Part shown: piece by piece, positions 31,473 through 41,908 of the stretch
Numbering within the stretch: the stretch's first letter is position 1
Layout: the number at the start of each line of letters is the position of its first letter
Assembly (NCBI RefSeq): GCF_020906515.1
Contig: NC_085851.1
Span: forward strand, 930,001-994,000
Origin: Vanrija pseudolonga
Taxonomy: Eukaryota; Basidiomycota; Tremellomycetes; Trichosporonales; Trichosporonaceae
Direction of reading: 5' to 3'
DNA: 64,000 nucleotides
Position numbers and translations under genes: made by a program
Notes under the pieces: generated by a model
The model's input: the letters and a program-made list of their open reading frames with translations, nothing else
Told to the model about the DNA's origin: nothing
Databases searched by the model: none

Positions 31473-33556
31473 TTACGCACCCTCGACACGCTCGACACGC
31501 GACTGCACGCGCGAGGGAGCAGCCGAGGCCCTCCTAGACTGCGCTTCCTCCTCCCTGCGCACGACCGACACCAGCGGGCCAGTGTAGTGCTTGCGCGCGT
31601 TGACAAAATACCAGGTCGCGGCGATGACGGCGAAGGCGACGAACACGACCGACGCGTAGTTTGTCGTCTCGGCAGTGACGGGGATGGCCGTGGCTGGGAT
31701 GTGTCAGCTGCAGCCTCCAGGAGCCACTTACGCATGCAGAACAGGATAATGCTGAACGAGATCCACACCACGGCGACGATGTTGACCGTGTACCCGAGCG
31801 TGTTGCCAAGCGGGTACGCCGCGCGCGACATGTGCTCGCGGCGGGTGAGGAGCGAGCAGAGGATGGGGAAGGCGTACGAGCAGCCGAGGCAGATGGTCGC
31901 GACGCCCGTGAAGGCGTTGAAGGCGGCCGACGAGCCGAGGTACAGCAGGCCGAGGAGGCCGCACACGATGGTCGACAGCGTGAGCGACCAGACCGGCACG
32001 CCGCGGCGCGTGTTGACGCGCTTCCACCACTGCGAGCCGGGGATGCCGCCGTCGCGCGAGAAGGCCCACGTCGCGCGCGATGCGGTGGTCAGCGAGCCGA
32101 CGGACGCGAACGCCCAGATGCCGAGCACGAGGGAGAGGAGGCCCATTGCCGCCGGCGCAGAGTGGGTCACCATCTTGAAGAGGAGCGGCATCGGCTGGCC
32201 CGAGGGCACGGCGAGGAGCGCGTCAATGTCGTATGGGAGCGTGATGGCGAGCGGGATGAGAAGCACAATGCCCGTCACGAACGCCGCAGCGACAGAAAGT
32301 ACCATGGCGCGCGGCACCTCGCGCTCGGGGTTGTGTACCTCCTCGCACAGGGCCGAGACGGTGCCGTACCCCGTGAGGATGTACGCGGCGGACAGGAGAC
32401 CAACGAAGAAGGCCCAGCCGTCCGGCCAGCCAGAGTTGTTGGCGAACTGCGAGAAGACAAACTTGCCCGAGTGGTAGTGGTCCGACTTGACAAGAAGCGT
32501 GACGATAATGCTGGCGAGGTCAGATGCCACACACGGCACGGTGGCTCACATGATGGTCGACGCGCCGGTCCAGTACAGCACGAACGTGTTGAGGCGGTCA
32601 ATGTAGCTGCGGTCAGTGTGGCGCTGGGGTGTACACCCACTCGTTGCCGTAGAGGTTGATGACGAACTCGCAGGCCAGCGCGGCCCAGTACACCCTAGGC
32701 TTGTCAGTGGTATCCTGCTCAGTGGCGCCACTCACAGCAGCGTCTGCCACGCGGTCGGGACATAGTCCTCATGGAAGAGCGTCACGGCGGCGAGCACGAG
32801 CTGGCTCCCTCCGAACGCAATCGACCCGGCGAGGCTGGGGCTCAGCGGCGTCTCATACAGGTCACGTACGTCCAGTTTGACACCACAGCAAACCACCCCG
32901 TTAGGTAGGATGCGAAGCGGCTGAACTTTGGCGGCGAGAGCATGGCCGACCAGTCTGACGTGAGCCCAGCCCACGCGCCGCCACTTACAGTACACGCCGC
33001 CCGAGGTCGGGAAGACTGAGCAGCTGGGTGGTGTGGTTAGTCCTGTAGCCTCAGGCACGCCACAGGCCGCTCACATCTCGGCGAGGCTGCTCGCCATGCA
33101 CATTGACACGCCCGAGACAAATGTCCACTGCGGGGAAGTCGGGGTCAGCAACATTCCTCATCAGATACCCGTGATGGCCGCTATCGCGCCATCTGCCCGC
33201 CGCGATCCGCCGTCGCCATCGCGCGCCATACTCACGCCATACACCATCGTCACTGGCCCGCCACAGGTCAAGAATGTGCCCAGCATCAAGCTCACACCGA
33301 GGGGCACGGCCATGATGGCGAAGCTGAGGCCCAGCACGCCGATCATGGTCATGTTGCGCTTGACTTCCTGCTGGTATCCGAGCTCCTCGAGCTTGGCCGC
33401 CTCCCCTTGGTCATGGTACTTTTCCGTGATTTCGCGTACGTGGGCGGTGTACGCTGCCTTCTCTGTCTCGCTTGGCGTGTTGCTCGAGCCGCCGTACGGC
33501 GACGACGAGGGCAGCGGCGCGGCTTCGACGTGCGCGGTGGTCGGTTTGTCGGACAT
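31473..33556 (-). CDS. Amino-acid/GABA permease of the APC superfamily
   Basis: ATG at 33556; TAA at 31473-31475. The first exon (33556-33236) has a long hydrophilic N-terminus, then E-L-G-Y-Q-Q-E-V-K-R-N before TM1, typical of fungal GABA/choline-type permeases. Later exons encode W-T-F-V-S-G-V-S-M, S-V-F-P-T-S-G-G-V-Y, Y-L-T-G-W-F-A-V-V-S-N-W and a large exon with the E-E-V-x-N-P-E-R-E-V-P motif and S-R-A-x-W-A-F-S-R-D-G, diagnostic for the family. About 12 helices are expected in the plasma membrane. A last exon carries TM12 (A-S-V-V-F-V-A-F-A-V-I) and a basic tail. I count about eight or nine exons; not every junction was resolved. It imports amino acids or related amines. Confidence 0.85.
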
Positions 33557-34732
33557 TATTGTGGGGCTGGGGGGCCCACATCCCCAGACCAGTGAGCCCT
33601 TTTATCATCTCGCCTCTCCTTGCCTTTGCTTTAGCCAGACAGGGCCCAGCGGGCCGAATGAGGACGTAGTGCCTTGTCTCCTGGCACGGCGCCGTGTTCT
33701 GTTTGGCTATCGCCGTCGCTTGGGACACCCCATGCGCAGGGCTGACTCAGAGGAACGCGGACGGGCAGGTTAGCGCGAGGCAGCGAGCGAGCGAGCGAGC
33801 GAGCAGGCGCGCGCGCGCGGCGCCGGACGGCCACTTGCTTGTTGGCTCACTTGTTGGCGCCATTGACAACGAAGCGTGTTGACAATCGGCAACGAATCCA
33901 GCCCAGCCCGGCGTCGCTCGCTATCGGCGCCGTGTGCCGATTCCGGCCCACCGACAAGCAACGCCCTGCCCCCAGCGCGCCGTCGTCACTCGCGAGCGAG
34001 CCCGCAGGGGGCAGCCACGATCGCCAGCAGCCTCGCTTGAGCTCGCCGCTGGCCAGAGAAACGATGAGAAGCGCGCTTCAGTGGCATGGTTTGCCGAGCT
34101 TGGCGACGTTTATCCGTCCTTGCGAGCTGAGCGATTGGGCTCAGGCACGGCGAGGTCGCTGCCTGGTCGTTTATCAGCGCCGCTGGAATGACGGCGATGG
34201 CGGCTATGGGTATATGCACACGCCTTGGTGTAATTATACGCACGCCGCGGCGCAGGCGGGCAGGCAGGCAGGCGACGCCGTGCGCGCGCGGTGGGGAGCG
34301 GAACCGCCCCGTGACGCCGCGGCGCGTGAGATACCTCGGAAACCGGCATGACCACGACACGGGTAGATCTCGCTCTCGTCGCCTTTTGGCTGTCGTCGCT
34401 TGTCGGGCCTACTGCTGAGGCATCATCAGCACTGGCGAGCGTTATCACGGGTGTAAGTGTGCAAGTGGCTCCACACGGCAAGTGACGACACACAGGTGAT
34501 CGACAAACTCAGGCCGGCGCGTGCTGGAATCCGGAGGGCAGATTCCATCCGACCAGGAGGCGGTGGCACTTGGCTGATTTGATCGATCGAGCAAGCCATT
34601 GTCGCCGGTGCCCCATGGCGGCCGCCTCTTGTGATCCTCCCCACTGCGGCCGTCGTGCTACCCCGCGCAAGCCATGCAATGCAGGTGTGCCTAGTGTACA
34701 ACATTATCGTCGTGTCGTGTACCCGTTACCCC
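33557..34732. other. Intergenic, 1.2 kb, with (GAGC)n and CG-rich tracts
   Basis: Contains a GCGAGCGAGCGAGCGAGC tetranucleotide array at about 33778-33802, running into a (CG)n tract at about 33806-33819, and a GGCAGGCAGGCAGG array near 34258-34272. Promoter of the permease is on the low-coordinate side. No gene or RNA is supported. Confidence 0.5.
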
Positions 34733-35927
34733 CTACCCGACAATGAGCTCAAACACCTCGCTGCCGACCTCCTCCTCGTACTGCCCCGGGCTCCAGATAC
34801 GCATGTGCTCGAGCGGGAGGTTGTGGTGTTCTCTGAGCCTTGCGTCTCTCAGCGCCGTGTCGAGGGACTCTGCGTCCGAGAGCCAGAACGGCGCCTGGCC
34901 CTGGTCGCAGGCGTCAATGGCGTCGAGGTACGCTTCTTGGCACTGGGCGGGGCGTCAGCTTTTCTCCCTCCTCCAACTCTTCGTCCGCGCCTCACCAGCT
35001 CGGTCACCTGGTCCACCAGCTCGGCCTCGACCGTCCGCGTGGGGTCGAGCCGCGCGAGCCCGAGCACGGTCACCACCGTCTCCGCGCACAAGCGGGTCAC
35101 GATACCGTCGTACAGCCAGTGGGCGAGCACCCGCCGCCACGAGCGGTAGTACTCGCCCTGCACCGTCGTGATCCCGCCCGGCGAGTACCCCGGGGAGAGG
35201 TTGACGACGAGGTGGCCCAGCGCCGCGTCGACCGCCGGCGGGACCTGCACGGCGAGCATGCGCGCGAGCCACGGCGCGTCGTGCGCGTACGCCAGGTTGA
35301 GCGCGATGCCCGTCGTGCCCGGCGGCACGGTGTAGCTCGCCACGTTGGCCGCGCGCTCGTAGACTACCCTCTCGGACGCGGGGAACTGGGCCACGGGCAC
35401 ATGCCGCTGCGGCGTGCGCGGGAAGGCGACGTGCATGTCGGACGGGGGCTCGGCGAAGTGGAGGACCTGGGTTACGACTGGGCGTGTGGTCAGTGGGCGG
35501 CGCGGGGCGGGGGAGGCGAACGGGCACGAGAAGCAGCTCGACGTCACTGTTCTCACGAGCGAGAGCACGGCGCAGCTCACGACCCCGACAGCAACTCACC
35601 AGGCGTAACAGTCACCCTCGCCGCCTGCCCCCACTCGGTGTCGTCGAGCTCGGGCGCGCGGGCGACGTCGACGCGCGCCCAGCGCTGGGTATACGTGTCG
35701 ACTAGGTCGGCGTCGGTGAAGTGGTACGTGCGCGCCGGCGGCGGCGGCACGGTGGTCGTGAATGCTCGTCTTGTCGTCGCCGCCGTTGTCGAAATCTTTG
35801 GGGATGGGGACAGCGACCACAGCAGGCCCGAGCACGACGATGCCGCCGGGTGCTGTTGCTGTTGGCGGACTGTGGCCCGGGGAAGGGCGAGCCTCACTGC
35901 CGCTCCCGCCGTGATGGGGAGCCGCAT
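34733..35927 (-). CDS. Family 1 protein, member 5 (F-box region not preserved)
   Basis: Exons 35927-35600, 35477-34996 and 34942-34733 (introns 122 and 53 nt) give 339 residues. ATG at 35927 is the first in the frame; upstream codons are open but start with TTG. The N-terminal exon has a Gln run (RQQQQH) and no F-box helices. The middle has the family strand T-V-P-P-G-T-T-G-I-A-L-N-L-A-Y, equivalent to V-K-R-F-A-L-N-V-R-Y in member 4. The C-terminus reads I-W-S-P-G-Q-Y-E-E-E-V-G, the family end motif. This copy carries introns while members 1-4 do not. Function unknown. Confidence 0.68.
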
Positions 35928-36272
35928 GTCGTCTGTGTCGTCGCAGTCGTCTAGCGCACTCCCGCCCCGCGTAGAGAACAACAACAACAACAAGACCCAA
36001 ACAGCTGCATAGCATAAAAGTCGCGACGTGTCGGAATGATGCTTGTACAAAAGAGTAGAGCCGACTTTCGGCTTTGTTGTTGGCGTTGTTCCGCCCCGCT
36101 AAAGGGGATACGCGTGGGGCAGAGTGGGGCCAGCGGAGGGGGGTGGGCTGGGCGCTGGGCGTTGGCTGGGCTCACGCCGGGCCGGTGGCCGCCATGCGTC
36201 GGCTCTGCCCAATGACACTGGCCCTTGACATAATCAACACTCCTTTCGCCCAGCCAAAAGAGAGATCTCTCA
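35928..36272. other. Intergenic, 345 bp
   Basis: Between family 1 member 5 and the tRNA gene. Contains (AAC)n at about 35979-35992. The base run AAAAG at 36256-36260 gives a T-run on the minus strand after the tRNA, a likely Pol III terminator. Confidence 0.45.
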
Positions 36273-36353
36273 CGACAACGACATGATTCGAACATGTGCT
36301 CCCGAAGGAAGTTGATTTCGAGTCAACCGCGTTAACCACTCCGCCACGTTGCC
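36273..36353 (-). tRNA. tRNA-Ser(CGA)
   Basis: On the minus strand the seven-base acceptor arms GGCAACG and CGTTGTC pair with one G-U. The D arm contains TGGCGGAGTGG, the anticodon arm GTTGA/TCAAC encloses CTCGAAA with anticodon CGA, a long class II variable arm (CTTCCTTCGGGAGC) follows, and the T arm is ACATG-TTCGAAT-CATGT. No intron. It reads UCG serine codons, which are frequent in these GC-rich genes. A T-run follows within about 15 bases. Confidence 0.93.
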
Positions 36354-36746
36354 TGGGTGAAGAAGATCTGCAGGGCGGTGCGCCCTTGCGCCCAAGAGGA
36401 TGGCGGTCTGGAGATCGGAAGGCCTTCCTGTCCACGCCCCGCTATGCATGCAGCTCCCTCTGCTCTCATGCATCATGTGGCTCCTCATTGCTACCTTCCA
36501 AAACGTTTGCAGCGATGTCAAGGGTAGAAAAGTCGCCCTCAGGCGAGCGCGGCATCCGGCTCGGTAACCGGCTGCGTCGTTTCGGAGACGGGCGACGCCG
36601 CATGACGAGATCAGCCATGCCCAGCCAGCCAGCCAGCCAAGGCAAGCCGACTCGACGAGCAACACTCGCGACGTTGCTCTTCCATGATAACCCTCGCGCC
36701 GCGGGTCTTGACACTTATCCTCAACGCACGCCCACACGCCCGCACC
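36354..36746. other. Intergenic, 393 bp
   Basis: tRNA 5' flank and NUDIX promoter. Contains CCAGCCAGCCAGCCA at about 36619-36633. Nothing else is recognised. Confidence 0.4.
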
Positions 36747-37870
36747 ATGGCCAGCAAGCCGTCCTTCCTCCCCGTCCTGGCGGACGAGGACCGCCCGTTC
36801 CTGCGCAAGGCGGTCGCGAACCCGCCAGTGCCGCGGCCATCGTCCAGGTGAGTTGTCCCACCGCCGGGCTCGCTGACCCCAGCGTCATGCTCCTCTCGCC
36901 CACGAACCAGCTCCTCCTCCTCCACCGCGTCGGCACGTCGTCGGCCTTTGCCTCCGCGCACGTCTTCCCCGGCGGCACGCTGAGCTCGTTCCACGAGACG
37001 GTGCCGGCCGAGCACGACGCCGACAGGCACACCGACTCGCGCGCGTACCGCCTCGCAGCGGTGCGCGAGACGTTTGAGGAGAGCGGGATCCTGCTCGCGA
37101 AGCGGAGGGGCGAGGACGGCCTCGTGGAGCTTTCTGTGGCCGAGCGGACGGAGGGGAGGAAGGCGATTCACGGGGATAAGGTCAAGTTTCTCGACTTCCT
37201 CGCCGGCATCGGCGCCGAGCCGGACCTGGGTGAGCAGCGGCAACTCTCGACACCTTAAGCTGAGCCCCCAGACAACCTCATCCCCCTAACCCGCTGGATC
37301 ACGCCGCCGAACGCGCCAAAGCGCTTCTCGGCCCAGATGTACCTCTACCTCCTGTCGGCGGACGCCGACGCCGCCCACGACGGGGGGCTGGAGCACACGG
37401 ACGCCGAGTGGGCCGACGTGCGGGAGTGGGCTGAGCGCGCGCGGCGCGGAGATATCATCGTGTACGAGCCGCAGGCGTTTCTCCTCGCGCTGCTGGCCGA
37501 CTTCTTCCCCGGGCCTGGCGTGCTCGCGACGACGAACGAGCACGGGGGCAGCCACGAGGCGCAGCGACAGCGCTTGCTGGACTTTATCAAGGCTACGCCG
37601 ACCGGGCCGGGCGACGACCGCACGAACAACATCCTCTGGGCCGACAAGGTCATCTGCTCCTATGTCCTTCCTGTACGCCGGGACGACGGATACCTCGTCA
37701 TCGGGCTCGAGGAGGCCGGGCCCGAGCTCGAAGGCCAAGGCCGCGGCGGTGACTTTTCCCGCGTCGTGCTCGTCAACTCGGAGGCTGGCGGCCCGAGAGG
37801 GGCAGAGGTGCGCATGCGGCGCGACGTCGTCCCCGAGCAGGGGGCGGTCGGCGAGGCGTCCAAGTTGTAG
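36747..37870 (+). CDS. NUDIX hydrolase, NUDT19-like, with C-terminal SKL (peroxisomal)
   Basis: Exons 36747-36847, 36883-37229 and 37272-37870 (introns 35 and 42 nt) give 348 residues. The NUDIX box is recognisable as a variant with H-V-F-P-G-G and A-V-R-E-T-F-E-E-S-G-I-L-L, giving the R-E-x2-E-E-x-G core that binds Mg. The long insertion between the two parts is typical of the NUDT19/RP2 group, which hydrolyses CoA and acyl-CoA to 3',5'-ADP and phosphopantetheine. The last residues are E-A-S-K-L, a perfect PTS1 peroxisomal signal, matching that group. A paralogue at 47422 has the same two intron positions but a different N-terminus and C-terminus. Confidence 0.9.
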
Positions 37871-37986
37871 CGTAGCGGTGGGCAGGAGCAGATCTCTCAT
37901 TATGCATAGTGTACAACGGGCGTTTGTAGTTCGTACAACTTGGTCTTTCCTTTGGTTCTACTTGTCCCCTCGGCGTCCTCCGCCCC

Positions 37987-38958
37987 CTAGTTCTCCTGGA
38001 TCTCGAGCGCAAACTGCTCTGGACCAATTCGCTGGCAGTACTCCTCCGAGCTGAGGAACGCGAGGTTATTCCACGGCGCGAACGCGCGCGCGTGGGCGGT
38101 ATGTTCCTCCGGGGTATCCGGCGCCGCCTCTCCGCCTTCTCTCAGGCGCGCGGCGCGGCTCGGCAAGTCCTGGCACTCGTACTCCTCCGAGCACTGGGGC
38201 GTGAGCTCCCTCCCTTGCGCACGACGTACCCATCGCCACACCTCCTTCTTGATGCTCTCGTCGACGCCCTGCGCGTCGACAAGCGTGTACGCCACCTCGC
38301 GGTGCGTGAAGATGCCGCTCGTGAGCGCGCGCACCAGGTCCCACTGCCACTCTGCCATTGCGCGCTCGCGGGTATGGCTCGCGAGCTGCCCGTCGACTGA
38401 GAGCAGGAGCACGAGCTCCTTCACGCTCGCGGGCAGGCGGAAATACGCGAGGTACGCCATCCAGCTGCGCGCGGGGTCAAAGCGCAGGTTGAGCACCACC
38501 TTGTCCACTCCCTCCGGGAGGGGGTACTCCATCGGCGTGTGGCGCGCGCTGTGGTCCGCCACGGGGGTGTACGCGAGCATCTTGGTTGGCCGGAGGGCAG
38601 CGACGGGGGACTCGTACGACCCGTGCGGGGACGGCGCGGCAGCGCGCGTCATGACTGCGAGTTAGTGGAAGCCAAGGCCGCAGCACCACCCACACGGCGT
38701 CATGGTGATCTTGGCCGCGTGCGACTCGGGCCGGTGGTACTTCTTCGGCGCGTCCTCGACGACGATGCGCGTCACGAGCGACGCATACGGGATGGCCGTC
38801 ACCCCGGCCGCGTGCGACGCGGGGCGACGGGCGGGAATGATGCGGGGTAGGTGGTGTGGCACACGCGCCGTGCCGGCACGCGCGGTGCGAAGGAGGGTGG
38901 TGGGGAGCGCGGCGCGCGTGGGTGCGAGCGCTGCGAGGGCTGTTCTGGCTGGGTTCAT
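37987..38958 (-). CDS. Family 1 protein, member 6
   Basis: Exons 38958-38694 and 38654-37987 with a 39-nt intron (GTGGGT...CCACTAACTCGCAG) give 310 residues. The first 60 residues are rich in Arg and Ala with almost no acidic residues, which could be a mitochondrial-type leader or a degenerate F-box region. The core carries L-P-E-G-V-D-K-V-V-L-N-L-R-F-D-P and S-W-M-A-Y-L-A-Y-F, and the C-terminus F-L-S-S-E-E-Y-C-Q-R-I-G, clearly placing it in family 1. The gene lies 3' to 3' with the NUDIX gene, 116 bp apart. Confidence 0.7.
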
Positions 38959-39449
38959 GATTGTGGTTGTTGAGTGGAGTCGAGTGGCAAGACTTGCTCG
39001 CTCGACGTCACGCGTCCATGTGTCTTGTTGTCATGGACGTGCCGGTTAAATCGTTCCGTGATCGGGATGGGGCTGGTAACCGGTGGGCCGGGCGGGGTGG
39101 GTCGGTGGCGCAGGATCGGAACTGGCTCGACGACACCCACGCTCCTTCGCCTCTTGGCAATGTCAGTGCGACGACTACGCGAATGCATGGGCCGCTGGGG
39201 CTCGTATGGGGCCATGAGGTGCTCCGTTGCGCTCCGGTGGGGCAGGGTGGGGCGGGCCAGGCATGGGTCGTTTGCTGTGTCCAAGAGCGGACGGGTGGCT
39301 CAGACGCTGCGGCGACGCCGAATACAATATTGTGCATACAGGGTTACAAAACGGCGATGATGTCTGATGCCTCGTACCAGTTCAGCTGCCGCAGCATCAG
39401 GTCAGCGCGCAGCAGCCTATGGCCATGGCTAGCTACACGATCGCTTCGG
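38959..39449. other. Intergenic, 491 bp
   Basis: Promoter side of family 1 member 6 and 3' side of member 7. Open frames on both strands are unlike proteins. No repeat or RNA seen. Confidence 0.4.
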
Positions 39450-40531
39450 CTACCGGTGTCCCCTTCCATGACCCGGCGCCAGGGCATACTCCTTGCCTTC
39501 GAGAGCCCACTGCCGGAGCCCAATTGCCGCCTTGTACGCTTCCCTCGGGACAAACTCGATATCCGACACGGCCTGCACCAGCGCGTCGCGGTGCGCCTCC
39601 CACTGCTCGCGCGAGCTGTACCAGCCCTCCTCCGGAAGGGACCACTGCACGCGCTCCTCCACGGCGGCGCGGAGGCCCGCTTCGATGCCGTCCGTGGCAT
39701 CACTCGTCCCCAGGCCGGCCCACTCCGCCTCAATGCCCTCGAGCCCGACGATCGTGAGCCTGCGCGGCGGCTCAGCCTGGAGCACGGCGCGGGCCGGCCA
39801 CAGCGCCGTGACGAGCCACGAGGCCATGTCGGCCAGCCACGCGGGGTTGGGCACGAACCGCTCGATGTGGCTGCCCATTGGGGTGTGGAACCACGCTACA
39901 GCGGGGGACAGGATGACGGTGACGTCCTGGACCGACGCAGGGAGCGGGCCAGGCGCATAGTATCCGTCTCGCCAGTCAAACGCCTCGTTGAACCGAACAT
40001 GGAGGACGAAGCGCCGCACGCCGGGCGGCAGGTCAAAGCTGCGGCCGACGCTCAGGCGCGCATGCTGTGTGTTGGCGGCGAGGTACGGACTGAGCGTGTT
40101 GACGTCGGTGAGCGCGATGACCGTGTCTGCTGTCGGCAGTGTGTCCGGCGCGCGCAGGTCGAGCGTGCCTTCGTCGCGCGGGAGGAGGCGGAGGGTGCTA
40201 AGGTTCGAGCTCGTCACGCGAGGTCGAAGCTGTCGAGCGGGAGTCGCAGCGTCAGCGTGCGCGCGTACCGCAGAAGAAGAGAGTTCATGCGCGATACGAC
40301 CGCGCCGCGGACCCCGATCGGCTGGTTCGTGTAGGCCGAGAGCACGACGAGCGCGTTGGACGCATCGTCGTACAGCTCCAGATGGGAGAAGAGCAGGTTG
40401 CTGATGTACGTGTTTGCGCGGCGGCACGTCTGCCGCAGCACGAGGAGCACCCCGTGCTCGGCGTACGAGGCGACCGCCTCCAAGACGTGCGGGTATGTGT
40501 CGTAGTCGAGCGTGGGTGGGGGTTTAGGCAT
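39450..40531 (-). CDS. Family 1 F-box-like protein, member 7 (20-nt intron or frameshift)
   Basis: The N-terminal frame 40531-40218 has a clear F-box-like segment: YPHVLEAVASYAEHGVLLVL then R-Q-T-C-R-R-A-N-T-Y-I. It runs into a stop right after L-D-S-F-D-L-A. The C-terminal frame 40197-39450 resumes with T-L-R-L-L-P-R-D. The 20 bases between (GTGACG...CCTTAG) begin with GT and end with AG; removing them keeps phase and gives 353 residues. A 71-nt intron from a GTACGC donor also keeps phase but deletes A-R-T-L-T-L-R-L-P-L, which resembles A-R-A-Q-V-V-D-F-H-L-P-L of member 4. The core has L-P-P-G-V-R-R-F-V-L-H-V-R-F and the C-terminus F-V-P-R-E-A-Y. Confidence 0.68.
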
Positions 40532-41908
40532 GGTGAAGAAGTGGTCATGGGGTTGCCCGGTCTGACAATCTGAACTATATGCATCTCCTCCACATTGTTG
40601 TTAGGCGAGGTTAAGATGCGGGAGGCGGACTATTAGACAGATATTAGGCCGAGCAACAAATCCAAAATGCTATTAGGTTTATCCAGCAGGACGATAAACG
40701 TACGGCACGGGTGGAACTGGCCACGGACAGACCTCAAAGCACAGGTTGGGGTGGGACACGGTGTGGTTCGAACACACGAGTTGACGACAGGCAGCGGCCC
40801 TGGTACATACCTCCGGGTGAGGAGGACCAGCGATGCCATGAGCTCCGCGTCAACAGAGCCCGCGCAGAGACCGCCTAAGAGGCGTCCTGTCTCATCGTAC
40901 GGGCTTGTGTCTGACAAGCTCGGTGTCGCAATCACTCAGCGCGTGCGCCGTCTACCTTTGTAGAGAGTGTCGGTTGAGCACTATGCATTGTGTGGACTAT
41001 GGCGAGAAGAGGTGCGGCGAGGGAGGTGGGAGGAGCAGGGAAGACAGTCAGTCGCGTCCGCCTCTCTGCGCTTCCACATCCACTTCCAACAGCTTCTCCG
41101 AGATCGCTTCCACGAGACGAGGTTGCATGCATAGTCACAGCCGCAGCGGTGACGTCCGACGACGATCAGCCTGGCACCTCCCTGGCACACGCACCCTCGA
41201 TCTCCGCATGCTCGGCGCCACCAGTCCCTAGTCGCGGCGTCAGCGGCGTCTCGTCAAGGCGTCGTGTTATTGTATTGTCGGCGGCGTCGGGCATGCAGCA
41301 GCACTCTACTCGGCCCTGAGGCAGGCTTCACGTCGCCGGTCGCCGCCGCCGCAAGCACAGCGGCGACCAGACCCAACCCCATGCCATCATGCTGACGCGT
41401 CTCGCAGCACATGTGGTGCAGTCGATGGTGGTGGATGCCGGCACGCCTGTCACTTTTGGTCGCAACCGGCAGACTCCACGACCCAGACAAGGGATACGCT
41501 TTGCAGTTAGGGCTCTCTGGGGTGCGGTGTCCGCCCAGAAACATGCAGGACAATGCCCGCCTGCACTGTACAAGACACGGTTTAGGGGTCGGTCGAGCTC
41601 CCCGCTCCGTCGCGGGACGCGTCTATTCTGTACTCTGGGCGGCGGGGCGGCGTGGTGGCTGCCTGCCTGGGTGGGCCGAGTTGCGGCATCCCACCCCCAC
41701 CCAGGCACTCACTGTAGACCTTCATTTTTCCTTGGCGCGAGCTGGTGCTGGCTGGCCGACGCTAGTAAGGACGGAGACCACGAGCCACGCCGCGACGAGC
41801 CACGACATCGGCATACAGACCAGACTGCAGATCGACCTTTGCACTTTCTCACAAACACTCTACAGACAGGACACCGGCACGCACACGGCTACGCACAGCA
41901 CACACACA
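40532..41908. other. Intergenic, 1.4 kb
   Basis: Divergent spacer between family 1 member 7 and the glycosyltransferase gene. A 100-codon minus-strand frame (40935-40633) and short frames elsewhere lack conserved features. A perfect palindromic GTGTG-GTTCGAA-CACAC lies at about 40763-40779. CA-rich leader (ACACACACA) ends at the GT18 start codon. Confidence 0.4.

Noticed and set aside
33778-33819. (GAGC)n followed by (CG)n read as a possible regulatory or recombination site
   Set aside because: Simple sequence of this kind is common in GC-rich intergenic DNA; nothing ties it to a function.
40755-40890. tRNA-like element on the minus strand with GTGTG-TTCGAAC-CACAC T-arm
   Set aside because: No matching acceptor, D arm or seven-base anticodon loop could be folded within 130 bases, even allowing an intron; the palindrome itself explains the T-arm look.
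40633-40935. Minus-strand 100-codon frame with protein-like text
   Set aside because: No homologous family recognised, no splice continuation, and no match to neighbouring families; kept only as a possible small gene.
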